DNA of 64,000 bases from a virus: the IMG/VR virus record IMGVR_UViG_3300030328_002400, positions 1 through 64,000 of that record. One strand, written 5' to 3'. Shown here in pieces: positions 23,475-32,960 of this stretch (position 1 is the first letter of the stretch; every line of letters starts with the position of its first letter). The notes beneath the pieces are model-generated. The model was not told where the DNA came from. It saw nothing but the letters and a program-made list of their open reading frames with translations, and searched no databases. Both the position numbers and the translations under genes were made by a program.

Positions 23475-26053
23475 TGGCAATTATAAGATATTCAGACGAT
23501 TCAACAGTTAAGTACGCATACTTAAACATCTTCCCTGATCAGTTTAAAACTGAGAAGCAAAAGCAAGATGATAATTGGGTCAAAAACACAATGGACTACT
23601 TTGCAAATCAAGCATATGCAATGTACATAAGAAACAGGGAAACCTTTACAAAAAACTATGACTTGATGAAAGGGATTCTCCGTAGAGAAGATTTCTATCA
23701 AGAGCCTGAAGTTAGAAGTTTTACTGATCAATTAGTATCAGATGCAGACCTACCTGCATATGTAAAAATGTATTCTATTGTAACCACTCCAGTTAATGAG
23801 TTGGTAGGAGAGATTTCCAAGCGTCCAGATAGTTTTAGAGTAAAAGCTTTTGATGATGATAGTCAGGCTCAAGAGTTACAATTTAAAACAGACACACTGC
23901 AGAACTATGTAGTTGGAAAAGTAAAACAACAAATAGTAGCAAAAGCAGCACTAGGAGGAAAAGAATTAAGTCAAGAAGACTTAGAGAAACTTACATTTGA
24001 TCAAGTAAAAGATCAACTAGATAGTTATACATCTGTAGCAGAGAAATGGGCTAACCATGTTCTTACAGCACAGAAAGCAGACTTTAATCTAAAAGAAAAA
24101 GGAGAAGAAGCATTTAGAGATTTACTTATATCTGCAAGACAGTTTTATCACATATACGAAGATAACTCTAAACTAGGATACAATGTAGAGGTGTGTAATC
24201 CGAGAAATACATGGTATTTAACTACACCAAATAAAAAGTATATATCTGATCCTACAGGTAGAAAACAAGGATCTTATGCTGCAGGTACAGTAGAAGTAAT
24301 GGAACTATCAGAAATCATTGAGGCAGTTCCTGAACTAACAAAAGAAGAGATAGATCATTTACGATCGTCTCTAGAAAACTATGGATTACTGAATGTTTCA
24401 GAATCTAATCTTACCAATCCAGATGTTACACCTGGTATTGATTCTATAACTTATGACACATATGATCCTCTAGTCTTACAAACACGTATGATTATTGAAT
24501 CTGAGATGAAGGAGAATGATGACGGACTAAGAGATTTCTTAGGATTAACTAATAACGTATCTGCATTTGGTTACAAGTATGTAGTTGTAAGATCTTATTG
24601 GATTTCTAAAAAGAAGATAGGTAGACTTATATACTTGGATGAAATGGGTAACGAACAATCTACTCTTGTAGATGAAAACTATAAAAATGGTATGATGCCT
24701 ACACAAATCTCACTAGAGTGGGGATGGGTAAACCAATGGTATCAAGGTATAAAGATAGGAGCAGATATCTATCATGTTAAACCTTATAAACTATTAGACT
24801 ACTGTCCTATTATAGGTACAGTTTATGAGCAAAAGAATACAGAGGCTAAATCTTTAGTAGACTTAATGAAACCTTTCCAGGTTATCTATAACGTTTGTAT
24901 GAATCAGTTATATAAGTTGCTAGAGAAAGAAATGGGTAAGGTACAACTTATGTCTTTACGTCATATTCCTGTTCCTAAAGATGGAGATGCACAAGATGCA
25001 TTAGAGATGTGGGAGATGGAAGCAAGAAATCGAGGTGTAGTGTTTGTAGATGATAGTCCAGAGAATTTGAAGGCTCCAAGCTCATTTAACCAATTCACAT
25101 CCCTAGATCTTACACGTACACAGGAAATACAGTCTAGATATACCCTTGCACAGCAAATGAAGATAGAATGTTGGGAACTCATCGGTATGTCTAAACAACG
25201 TATGGGGTCTGTAGCTGCATCAGAAACAGCAACAGGTACAAGAACAGCAATGCAACAGAGTTACTCTCAGACAGAGCCTCTATTTGTTGCTCATGAGTAT
25301 GTAACAGGGCAGTTATATCAAGCAATTGTAGATGCAGCCTTGTATACAGAGAGTACAAAACCACAATCCACTTTATCATATATAACTAATGAAGGTGAGT
25401 CTGCATTTGTACAAGTAAATGGTACCGATCTAAGCTTACGTGATATTCAAGTGTTCTTAACTAACAGACCTGAAGATACTCAGATGTTCAACGAACTGAG
25501 ACAATTATCTCAAGCGGTTATACAAAATGGTGGTACACTTTATGATGTAATCGAGTTATATAGCACCAAGTCAATGAGAGCAATGAAGAAAACCTTCAAA
25601 GAACTTAGAGATAAGCTAGATGCTCAACAACAGAAACAAGTACAACTGCAAGAACAAGCTCAACAACAGCAAGCTCAACAAGCTCAAGCAGCTTTACAAC
25701 AAGCTAGAGAGATGAAGATGCAAGAAGAGGCTAATCAAAATAGACAGAATGATCTTGATAGAGTTAATAAGAAAGAGATCGCTTTGATTAATGCTATGGC
25801 TAAAGGTCCTTCAATTGTAGGAGCAGATGATGATGGTTCTGGTTCTCCTGATATAGTAGAAATGTCAAAGTTACAAGCTGAGACAAATAAAGCTGATAAA
25901 GAATATCAGGGTAAGATGGCAGAGATCCAAGGTAGAAATACTGTAGCAGCTCAAAAGTTGCAACTTGAACGAGATAAAATTAAATTAGCTCGTGAAAATA
26001 TGGACAATGATTTAGCAGTAGCTAAAGAGAATGCAAAAGGAAGAAATAAGTAG
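23474..26053 (+). CDS. Portal protein
   Basis: An 859-residue portal, the size typical of crAss-like phages. The N-terminal half is alpha/beta with an extended wing (CNPRNTWYLTTPNKKYISDP). A central region, MIIESEMKENDDG to KPYKLLDYCPIIGTVYEQKN, forms the clip/stem, and CWELIGMSKQRMGS sits before the crown helices. The C-terminal 170 residues are a Gln-rich coiled coil (residues about 710-760, with many QQ pairs) followed by charged helix, expected to form the barrel extending into the capsid. Directly follows TerL and precedes the scaffold and capsid genes. Confidence 0.9.
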   Translation: MAIIRYSDDSTVKYAYLNIFPDQFKTEKQKQDDNWVKNTMDYFANQAYAMYIRNRETFTKNYDLMKGILRREDFYQEPEVRSFTDQLVSDADLPAYVKMYSIVTTPVNELVGEISKRPDSFRVKAFDDDSQAQELQFKTDTLQNYVVGKVKQQIVAKAALGGKELSQEDLEKLTFDQVKDQLDSYTSVAEKWANHVLTAQKADFNLKEKGEEAFRDLLISARQFYHIYEDNSKLGYNVEVCNPRNTWYLTTPNKKYISDPTGRKQGSYAAGTVEVMELSEIIEAVPELTKEEIDHLRSSLENYGLLNVSESNLTNPDVTPGIDSITYDTYDPLVLQTRMIIESEMKENDDGLRDFLGLTNNVSAFGYKYVVVRSYWISKKKIGRLIYLDEMGNEQSTLVDENYKNGMMPTQISLEWGWVNQWYQGIKIGADIYHVKPYKLLDYCPIIGTVYEQKNTEAKSLVDLMKPFQVIYNVCMNQLYKLLEKEMGKVQLMSLRHIPVPKDGDAQDALEMWEMEARNRGVVFVDDSPENLKAPSSFNQFTSLDLTRTQEIQSRYTLAQQMKIECWELIGMSKQRMGSVAASETATGTRTAMQQSYSQTEPLFVAHEYVTGQLYQAIVDAALYTESTKPQSTLSYITNEGESAFVQVNGTDLSLRDIQVFLTNRPEDTQMFNELRQLSQAVIQNGGTLYDVIELYSTKSMRAMKKTFKELRDKLDAQQQKQVQLQEQAQQQQAQQAQAALQQAREMKMQEEANQNRQNDLDRVNKKEIALINAMAKGPSIVGADDDGSGSPDIVEMSKLQAETNKADKEYQGKMAEIQGRNTVAAQKLQLERDKIKLARENMDNDLAVAKENAKGRNK

Positions 26054-26212
26054 TAAATAATAATCTTCATTATAGAGAAGAAAATATTAATGCTATATTA
26101 TCTCAACAATTTACAAAAATATATAAATAAAGTTTTGTAAATCAAAATGACTGAATTAAATTTACAGTCATAATGGTAATAAAAACCAATTTTTAATAAA
26201 AAATAACTACAT
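26054..26212. other. Intergenic leader before scaffold gene
   Basis: A 159-base AT-rich gap. It holds a 7-bp hairpin ATGACTG (26147-26153) with CAGTCAT (26165-26171). AAGTTTTG near 26130 is one mismatch from the -7 promoter box, without a -33 element. It may be an RNA-stability leader for the scaffold and capsid mRNA. Confidence 0.35.
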
Positions 26213-27505
26213 ATGTCTGATAATTTACAGCCACAAGGTAACTTTGGCATACAGAACACCATGGATGTTGGTGGTTCTGGAGATGCACAGTTACTTAACG
26301 ATTTAATGGCTCCAGAAACTGCACAAGCAGATCCTGAAGCTGTAGAACCTATAATCTCGGAAGTAGAGGATACAATTCCTGAAAAGACAACTGCTCCTCC
26401 TAAAGGAAAAGAAATTAAAGGAGAACTAGATGGACAATCCGAAAAAGAAAAGCCAACTGGAGAAGCTTTAATCGCTGACTTTTTAAGTAATGATCCGGAT
26501 GCAGAAACTGAAACTGAAGAGGATGAGGTGGTAGAAGAAAAAGCTGCTGAACCAGAGTCTAAAGATGTTTTAGATGAGGTGGTAGAAGAAGAAGAAACTG
26601 AAACAGGTACTCCTAACTTCGAAGCTTTAGCCAATGATCTATTCAATCTAGGTGTATTTAATAAGGAAGGTGAAGAGGAAGTATCCATTTCAACTCCTGA
26701 AGACTTCTTAGCAAGATTTGAATCTGAAAAGAAGAAAGGTGCACAAGAGCTAGTACAACAATTCATAGGTCAATTTGGTGAAGATTATCAAAAAGCATTT
26801 GAATCCATCTTTGTTAAGGGTGTTGACCCAAAACAATACTTCGGAGCTTACAATACTATTGTTAACTTTTCTGAAATGGATTTATCTAAAGAAGCTAATC
26901 AGAAATCTGTGATGGAACAAGCACTTACTGATCAAGGCTTTGAAGCTGAAGACATATCAAAAGAGATCGAAAGATTACAAAATTACGGTGATTTAGAAGC
27001 AGTATCTACTAGACACCACAAGGTTTTAGTAAAAAAAGAAGCTAAGAAGCTTCAACAACTAGAAGCCCAGTCTCAACAGGAGCAACAACAAAAGCAAGCT
27101 ATCAAGCAGCAATACGTTACAAATGTTCAGACTATACTTTCAGATAAAGTAAAAGAAAAAGAGTTCGATGGTATTCCTGTCAACTCTAATTTAGCAAACG
27201 AACTACAAGACTTCTTACTAGTGGATAAGTGGAAAACACCTAGTGGAGAAACCCTAACCGATTTTGATCGTTCTATCTTAGATTTGAAAAGACCAGAGAA
27301 TCATGAATTAAAAGTAAAAGTGGGATTGCTCCTTAAGATGTTAGAAAAAGATCCATCGTTATCTACGATACAAAGAGCAGGTGTGACTAAAAAATCTAAT
27401 CAGCTATTTGGAGAAGTTGCAAGACAGGTTACGAAAGCTAAAACAGTTGCTGCTAAGAAAACTCCTAGCAGTAGCAATAAGAAACCTAATTCATGGTTCT
27501 TGTAA
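26213..27505 (+). CDS. Probable scaffolding protein
   Basis: A 430-residue protein directly ahead of the major capsid gene. Residues 1-150 are acidic and Pro-rich. The middle is helical (KKKGAQELVQQFIGQFGEDYQKAF), with a Lys/Gln-rich coiled coil near 275-300 (QLEAQSQQEQQQKQAIKQQ). The C-terminus is basic with a Ser/Lys-rich tail ending in WFL. An acidic, coiled-coil protein with a basic capsid-binding end, encoded immediately before the capsid protein, is the classical scaffold plan. No protease domain is visible. Start is the only Met before the conserved part. Confidence 0.72.
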   Translation: MSDNLQPQGNFGIQNTMDVGGSGDAQLLNDLMAPETAQADPEAVEPIISEVEDTIPEKTTAPPKGKEIKGELDGQSEKEKPTGEALIADFLSNDPDAETETEEDEVVEEKAAEPESKDVLDEVVEEEETETGTPNFEALANDLFNLGVFNKEGEEEVSISTPEDFLARFESEKKKGAQELVQQFIGQFGEDYQKAFESIFVKGVDPKQYFGAYNTIVNFSEMDLSKEANQKSVMEQALTDQGFEAEDISKEIERLQNYGDLEAVSTRHHKVLVKKEAKKLQQLEAQSQQEQQQKQAIKQQYVTNVQTILSDKVKEKEFDGIPVNSNLANELQDFLLVDKWKTPSGETLTDFDRSILDLKRPENHELKVKVGLLLKMLEKDPSLSTIQRAGVTKKSNQLFGEVARQVTKAKTVAAKKTPSSSNKKPNSWFL

Positions 27506-27534
27506 ATTTTAATTAATAATAAAAAACAAATAAA

Positions 27535-29100
27535 ATGGCAATTCAAACAATCCCAGGTTTAACTGGCTTTACTTATGCCCGTGTAGCGTCTATGGATGCA
27601 CGTGCTGTAGGTAAACTTACAGATGCAAACCACCTAGAGTCTTTTCACTCTACTGAGCCTGCAGACTATGATAAGAAAATTATCAGTCTGTATACTCAAT
27701 CTTCGCTGTATAGCAATGACTTCCTAGACATGATTAACAAGAGTACTCCTTATTTTATTGACACAAACAGTGATGCGTGGAAATGGAATATTGCCGTACC
27801 TTACAAATTCCCTAAAATTATTGACGTTCCAAAATCTACTCAGGATGTATTAGATGCTGGTGGAAAAGTTGGTATTGATGGTCAAGAGTTTGAGCTTATC
27901 TTAAGTTCTAATGAATTCTCTAAAAATGCTATCATTTCAGTTGGAACACGTCAGTATGGACCACGTTTCTACGTAATTAAAGATCCACAACCATGGAACA
28001 TGGGATGGATTTACAAATTTACGTTAGTAAGTGATAACCCAATGGTAGATCACGTTAACCCTATATTCTTAGCACAAGGTAATGAATTAGAGTTGATCGA
28101 TGCTGCAATTGGTGAATTTGATCAAGACTTATTAGGTCTTCCTAAATTAGGTGAAGAGATCACTATGTTCGAATCATTAGGTTCTGCATATGGATACGAG
28201 CACAAAATTACGGAATGGGCTGATGACAAAATGTTACGTGATGCTTCTGGTAAGCCTCTAGATATCTTAGTATATGCTCCACAAAGACGTAATCAACTTC
28301 CTTTAAGGAGAGAAGACGTTAAGTGGGAACCATTTATTGAGTTCTGGATGCGTAAGTCAATGTTAGAGCTAAAAGTTAAAAGAATGATCTGGGCTTCTCC
28401 AGGTACTGTTAAGACTAATGGTTCACAACAAAATTTAAAAAGAACTTCTGCTGGTGTATACCACAGAATGAGAAATAACGGAAACTTAGTACAGTATAAC
28501 AGAGGTGAATTCTCTGCTAACTTAATACGTGCGGTTTTCGGTGATCTATTCTATCGTAGAGTGGATGTTAAAGATCGTAGAGTTAAGATGTATACTAATG
28601 AGGCTGGATTCGATGTATTCCAACAAGCTCTTAAAGATGATGCACTTAATTCAGGTCTTACTTTCGTTGCAGATTCTGGAAACAGATATCTACAAGGTGA
28701 AGGACAAAACATCACTTATAACTTTGCTTTCGATGCAATGGTTACGAGAGAAACAGGTCGTGTTGAATTAATTCACTTAAAAGAACTTGATTTACCACAA
28801 ACTAATTTAGAATTTGGACAAAACATAAAGTCTACACCTGTATTTATGGTGTTTGATGTTTCTCCATTATCTGATGGTGCAATGGTAAACAACATCCGTG
28901 AAGTTCGTATGAAGGGTGCTCCTTCTATGACTTGGGGTTATATTGATGGAACTCGTTCTCACTTAGGCTTTGCTAAGTCTCAAGGAATGCAGTCTGCTAA
29001 TAAATTCCCAGGATACGAAATCTGGATGAAAGATCGTTGTGATGTATTCATCGAAGATTTATCAAGAACTGTACTTATTGAGGAAATACCACAGTTCTAA
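27535..29100 (+). CDS. Major capsid protein (HK97 fold)
   Basis: A 521-residue protein recognised as the crAss-type major capsid protein by sequence character and location. The N-terminal arm (TIPGLTGFTYARVASMDARA) is followed by the HK97-fold domain with insertion, and segments such as PWNMGWIYKFTLVSDNP and VKWEPFIEFWMRKS are typical. No obvious prodomain cleavage site. It is followed by a 175-base gap with three strong hairpins, consistent with a highly expressed transcript with a stable or attenuated 3' end. Confidence 0.93.
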   Translation: MAIQTIPGLTGFTYARVASMDARAVGKLTDANHLESFHSTEPADYDKKIISLYTQSSLYSNDFLDMINKSTPYFIDTNSDAWKWNIAVPYKFPKIIDVPKSTQDVLDAGGKVGIDGQEFELILSSNEFSKNAIISVGTRQYGPRFYVIKDPQPWNMGWIYKFTLVSDNPMVDHVNPIFLAQGNELELIDAAIGEFDQDLLGLPKLGEEITMFESLGSAYGYEHKITEWADDKMLRDASGKPLDILVYAPQRRNQLPLRREDVKWEPFIEFWMRKSMLELKVKRMIWASPGTVKTNGSQQNLKRTSAGVYHRMRNNGNLVQYNRGEFSANLIRAVFGDLFYRRVDVKDRRVKMYTNEAGFDVFQQALKDDALNSGLTFVADSGNRYLQGEGQNITYNFAFDAMVTRETGRVELIHLKELDLPQTNLEFGQNIKSTPVFMVFDVSPLSDGAMVNNIREVRMKGAPSMTWGYIDGTRSHLGFAKSQGMQSANKFPGYEIWMKDRCDVFIEDLSRTVLIEEIPQF

Positions 29101-29111
29101 TAAAGAAGAAT

Positions 29112-29234
29112 AAGGTGATTTAATTCACCCTTCTCAGAGAAGTAGTCCCCTCACCCACACTGTCCCTCCTCAGAGGGGACAACCTTCTCACTCAGAGTGA
29201 TGATTAAGTTCTACCCATTCAATTGGATCACTCT
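29112..29234 (+). promoter_or_regulatory. Hairpin cluster after capsid gene
   Basis: Three successive stems fill the gap: GGTGA/TCACC (29114-29118 with 29125-29129), GTCCCCTC/GAGGGGAC (29145-29152 with 29173-29180) and AGAGTGAT/ATCACTCT (29194-29201 with 29227-29234). None has a U run, so attenuation or 3'-end stabilisation of capsid mRNA is more likely than intrinsic termination. Confidence 0.6.
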
Positions 29235-29275
29235 ACTAAGATTATAAACCAAAGAATAATTAATTAAACTACATT

Positions 29276-30244
29276 ATGGGTAAATTAGGAAAAATCTCTA
29301 CGATTAAAAAAGAGTATAATAGCAGTCAGATACAGACCCTTCAGAGTGGTCTATCTAAAGCAGGTATGACAAGAATTCCTGGTACAGGGGTTTTTAAGTA
29401 TCCTTATAAAGAGTTAGATGGTAAATACCGAACAGGTCTAGATCCTGATGCTGGTTACATTAAAAGAATTCAAGATCCACTTGAAAAAGAACTGGAGATT
29501 GAAAGAGTAACTGCACTTAGAGACAAGCTTCAAGCTGCTCTTGGTGATGTAGACTTAGGACCAAGATCAAAGTTTTGGAACTATGGATTATCAACAGGAA
29601 CTCAAGATAACTTACATGTTAAAGCTGTAAAACTTTTAGATGGTGATAACATGTATGACTTAAATCTTCCTATTCAAGAGCTTTCTTTTGCCTGGTTAAG
29701 AGTGCATCCAACAATTGCATCTTCATACCAAGCTTGGGAAAGAGGTGAATTTCCAGCAGATACACAGTTTTATGTTGTAAATGATGAGATTGAAAGTCAA
29801 ATAGTTTACAAGAAGAAGCAATCTATAAACAAAGCTATCATTAAATTTGATGCAATGAGTATGGAGAAGAAGAGAAAAGTTGCAAGACTACTTGGATTAC
29901 CAGTATCGACAGACTCAAAAGAAGAAGTTGTTTATAACTTAGTTGATAACATGTTAAAACAATCTGAAGTTAAGAGTGGAACCTTCAAAGGATTAAATCC
30001 TGTAGAAGTTTTCAGTAGATTTGCTGATATGAAAGACAATTTACTCCATATAAAAGATTTAATTAAACAAGCTATCCAACATTCTATCTATAGAGTTAAG
30101 CCAAGTGGCAAGATATATGAAGGAGATTATGAGGTAGCAATGGATGAAGACGAGTTAGTTAAATATCTAGTTGATGAAGATCACCAAGATGATTTAATAG
30201 TGCTTGAAAAGAAATTAAAATCTAAAAAACTAGCTGCGGTATAA
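29276..30244 (+). CDS. Conserved virion protein downstream of capsid, 322 aa
   Basis: A 322-residue protein in the position of the conserved crAss structural gene following the capsid protein. The N-terminus (GKLGKISTIKKEY) is basic; residues 75-150 contain an alternating fold (GPRSKFWNYGLSTGTQDN, then ELSFAWLRVHPTIASSYQAW). The C-terminal 150 residues are helical and end in a Lys-rich tail. I cannot name a domain; a minor capsid or head-completion role is inferred from position only. Confidence 0.7.
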   Translation: MGKLGKISTIKKEYNSSQIQTLQSGLSKAGMTRIPGTGVFKYPYKELDGKYRTGLDPDAGYIKRIQDPLEKELEIERVTALRDKLQAALGDVDLGPRSKFWNYGLSTGTQDNLHVKAVKLLDGDNMYDLNLPIQELSFAWLRVHPTIASSYQAWERGEFPADTQFYVVNDEIESQIVYKKKQSINKAIIKFDAMSMEKKRKVARLLGLPVSTDSKEEVVYNLVDNMLKQSEVKSGTFKGLNPVEVFSRFADMKDNLLHIKDLIKQAIQHSIYRVKPSGKIYEGDYEVAMDEDELVKYLVDEDHQDDLIVLEKKLKSKKLAAV

Positions 30245-30248
30245 GTGG

Positions 30249-30267
30249 CTAGTTTTTATAAAACTAG
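30249..30267 (+). promoter_or_regulatory. Intergenic palindrome hairpin
   Basis: CTAGTTTT and AAAACTAG form an 8-bp perfect stem around a TAT loop in the 29-base gap between two structural genes. It contains no U run beyond the stem. It could be a weak attenuator or RNA-processing site. Confidence 0.45.
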
Positions 30268-30273
30268 TTAAAT

Positions 30274-31005
30274 ATGATACCAGTCGATAGTTTATTATAC
30301 AAGATTGACCAAAAACTAAATAAACTATCAACTAATGAGCATCAACAAATTGCACTAGAAGACAAAATCTTGAGTTTGAATGAGGCTCAGATTAAGTTGA
30401 TAAAACAAAAAGTTGATGGTTTTCCAGTCCCTAACAAGTTAGGGTTTGATGCCTTTAAAAAAAGGTATGAAGATTTACAGAATCTAGTTGTAGATTTTAC
30501 CAACCAACCACTAGCATTAGTGGAATCAAACAAAGAATTACATCAGTGGGATGCTGACCTTACACAGCTTAAACCTAAATACATGTTTTATGTAGATAGT
30601 TATGTGTTAGCTGATAAAGGAAGATGCAAAGACCGTAAGATTTGGATTAATAAAGATCTAAGTAAGCATGGAGATATCTCTCTACTACTTAACAATGATC
30701 ATTACAAGCCAAGCTTTGAGTATCAGGAGACATTAAATGCATTGTCTTCTAACAATATAAGTATCTATACGGACGGTACATTTACCCCCACAATGATATA
30801 CATAATGTATATGAGATATCCTGTATATATAAACAAAGCAGGGTATATCATGCTGGATGGGACACCATCCACGGATGTAAATTGTGAACTAGAAGAATAT
30901 CTAGAAGATGAAATTGTAGATTTAACAGTTCAGAATCTAGCTATGTACACAGAGAACGCTGCTGCTGTACAAAGTGCACAATTTAGAATCCAAACAAATG
31001 AATAA
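30274..31005 (+). CDS. Conserved virion protein, 243 aa
   Basis: A 243-residue protein with an N-terminal helical bundle (residues 1-55, LLYKIDQKLNKLSTNEHQQ) and a mixed domain containing MFYVDSYVLADKGRCKDRKIW and TPTMIYIMYMRYPVYINKAG. The helical N-terminus resembles those of other crAss head-tail proteins in this block (DLLRKIDCKLAELG at 32961-36008, ALSKIDELLCTLKN at 40327-40635). It is likely a connector or head component; exact role unknown. Confidence 0.68.
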   Translation: MIPVDSLLYKIDQKLNKLSTNEHQQIALEDKILSLNEAQIKLIKQKVDGFPVPNKLGFDAFKKRYEDLQNLVVDFTNQPLALVESNKELHQWDADLTQLKPKYMFYVDSYVLADKGRCKDRKIWINKDLSKHGDISLLLNNDHYKPSFEYQETLNALSSNNISIYTDGTFTPTMIYIMYMRYPVYINKAGYIMLDGTPSTDVNCELEEYLEDEIVDLTVQNLAMYTENAAAVQSAQFRIQTNE

Positions 31006-31033
31006 TAACTATAACCCTTAAATACAATAAATT

Positions 31034-32182
31034 ATGAGTACATTCGCGTTAACCACGTTATTCGTGGTGCCAGTAGGAGAATCTTTGCCTAGCTCTGGTA
31101 CGAAATCTACCCAAGACTTAGCTGCAGGGGAACTTGGATTTTTCAGTAGTACTTACACTGCTGTTGATGCAACAGACATTGCTGCTTCGCCATATTTCTA
31201 TGTGGCACAAGGTAGAGCAAATACTTATTTGCAAGGTTCTAAAAGATCCGACAAAATTAAAGGATGCCCAGGTGAGGGATCCGCAGTGAAAACCTGTAAT
31301 TCTAATGTAACAGAATGGTATAAAGTTTCTGGTTGTGCAACAGCTGCTAATCAGATTACTGACATCACAGACTTCAAAGTACAATGTGGTGAGATCGTTA
31401 CTGTAACACTTAGAGCATTTTCAAACTATATTAATACATTATACTTTAACGGATTTACACGTTCGGTAACTGTACAAGCACCTTGCTGTGATTGTGGTGG
31501 TGATCCATGTGTTGATGTTGATGTAAATGCATTAATCGATTCACTTATCGTTGCTTTCAATAAGAAAGCTCCAGGTAATAACCCAGACAACGTTTCTTTC
31601 GATAGTTTCTTTACTTTCGAAAATGTTGGTGGAACAATCTTAAGAATTCATGGTAAGCCATTAACTAAATATGGTCAACCTTGTGATGTTGCTGCATTCC
31701 CATTTGAATATGACAGAATGTACTTTAATTCTTTTGTATATGAAGGACCTGCTACAACTGCTGACTTCATCGTTGCTGATGCTTGTAACATTGTTGCAAC
31801 ATCTTCTGTAGTCCAAACTGCTAGTTACCCTTCAGGATTATCTGCTGAATGGAAACAAGCTGAGATCAATTACTATAGCTACCAAGCTGGGTACTTGAAG
31901 TCTCTATATAGAATGGGCGGTTACAATGAAAACTTTGAGTCTTATGTAGCAGACAACATTGTGTATGATAGCTATTATATCCGATTCAACGAATATGATA
32001 AAGCTGCTTACCAATGGGGAGATTATATCCACATGGACAATATTGTTATAATTGCTGTACCTAATAATGATGCTTCTGCAGGACAATCTGCGGCAATATC
32101 AACTGTATTAGTTGCTGCTTTAGGAGCTGTAGTAGATAACAATGAGTGTATCACTACAACTACAACAACAACTGCTCCGTAA
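31034..32182 (+). CDS. Probable auxiliary capsid protein
   Basis: A 382-residue, Ala/Thr-rich, beta-rich protein with Cys clusters (CCDCGGDPC near 150) and a short Thr7-Ala-Pro C-terminal tail like the linkers of the fibre proteins. Position between the head proteins and the fibre genes, and a strong terminator right after it, fit an abundant decorating protein. crAss-like virions are known to carry an auxiliary capsid protein encoded in this area. A tail-tube-like role cannot be excluded. Confidence 0.6.
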   Translation: MSTFALTTLFVVPVGESLPSSGTKSTQDLAAGELGFFSSTYTAVDATDIAASPYFYVAQGRANTYLQGSKRSDKIKGCPGEGSAVKTCNSNVTEWYKVSGCATAANQITDITDFKVQCGEIVTVTLRAFSNYINTLYFNGFTRSVTVQAPCCDCGGDPCVDVDVNALIDSLIVAFNKKAPGNNPDNVSFDSFFTFENVGGTILRIHGKPLTKYGQPCDVAAFPFEYDRMYFNSFVYEGPATTADFIVADACNIVATSSVVQTASYPSGLSAEWKQAEINYYSYQAGYLKSLYRMGGYNENFESYVADNIVYDSYYIRFNEYDKAAYQWGDYIHMDNIVIIAVPNNDASAGQSAAISTVLVAALGAVVDNNECITTTTTTTAP

Positions 32183-32214
32183 GAAGAGAGTTACATAAAA
32201 CAATACTAACCTAT

Positions 32215-32265
32215 AATACCAGAGGTGAGAGGATTAAACGCTCAATCCTCTGGTATTTTTTTTTT
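32215..32265 (+). terminator. Rho-independent terminator
   Basis: AATACCAGAGG (32215-32225) pairs with CCTCTGGTATT, with an inner AGGATT/AATCCT stem, followed by ten T. This is the strongest terminator in the window. It separates the capsid transcript from the tail and adhesin genes. Confidence 0.88.
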
Positions 32266-32276
32266 AATCAATCCTT

Positions 32277-32843
32277 ATGGCAGCCAATTTACAGTTAGAT
32301 CTTATTGTACCTCCTAGTTATAGTGTAAAGTTACTTGCAGTTACTGATGCGTCTGTATATCCAGATGACCCACCATTAGTTTCATCTCCTACAATTGAAA
32401 TAGAGATACCTAACTTTGGGACACAAATCTTACCTTTTAAACCTTTAGAGACAAACATTTTTGCATCCGATACTTTAGGAATAACTGAAGCTGGATGTAA
32501 ACAAGATATTCCAGACGGTATATACTATCTGAAATACTCTATTGCACCTGCATATAAGAATTATGTAGAGAAAACAATAATGCGTGTTGATAAGCTTCAA
32601 GAGAAGTTTGACAATGCGTTTTTAAAGTTAAATATGATGGAATGTGATAGTGCTCTAAGAGAACAATCAAACGTTACATTAAATACCATTAACTTCTTTA
32701 TTCAAGGATCATTAGCAGCTGCTAATAATTGTGCTGAAAAAGAAGCAATGAAACTATACCATCAAGCTAGTAATATGCTTGATACATTTATAAAATCAAA
32801 TTGTGGTTGTACAGGAAACAATTACAAAATAAACTTTAGATAA
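32277..32843 (+). CDS. Conserved crAss virion protein, 188 aa
   Basis: A 188-residue protein in two parts. Residues 1-100 are beta-rich (LQLDLIVPPSYSVKLLAV, SPTIEIEIPNFG), and residues 100-188 are helical with a Cys-rich end (KSNCGCTGNNY). It begins 12 bases after the terminator, and its ATG lies at the end of the T-rich tract. The two-domain plan and position suggest a tail or adhesin-base component. Function unassigned. Confidence 0.7.
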   Translation: MAANLQLDLIVPPSYSVKLLAVTDASVYPDDPPLVSSPTIEIEIPNFGTQILPFKPLETNIFASDTLGITEAGCKQDIPDGIYYLKYSIAPAYKNYVEKTIMRVDKLQEKFDNAFLKLNMMECDSALREQSNVTLNTINFFIQGSLAAANNCAEKEAMKLYHQASNMLDTFIKSNCGCTGNNYKINFR

Positions 32844-32844
32844 T

Positions 32845-32955
32845 ATGGCACAGTGTGCATCGTGTGGTGTTAAGGTGGGATGTGGTTGTAGACTAAAAGA
32901 TGGTCTATGTGCTGCCTGTAAAGCTAAATTAGAGAGAGACAAAGGTAAAAAGTAA
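32845..32955 (+). CDS. Zinc-binding microprotein, 36 aa
   Basis: A 36-residue frame with seven Cys: CASCG, CGC and CAAC arranged as two close CxxC-type pairs, then a Lys-rich tail (KAKLERDKGKK). It starts two bases after one virion gene and ends five bases before the next. The Cys spacing makes a chance frame unlikely. Short MAQCASCG-type proteins are a recurring small gene of crAss tail regions. Confidence 0.72.
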   Translation: MAQCASCGVKVGCGCRLKDGLCAACKAKLERDKGKK

Positions 32956-32960
32956 GATAT

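Noticed and set aside
26098-26766. Minus-strand 222-codon Ser-rich frame opposite the scaffold gene
   Set aside because: Ser-rich composition comes from the antisense of Glu/Asp-rich codons (GAA/GAT read as TTC/ATC and shifted frames), and no leftward transcription unit exists there.
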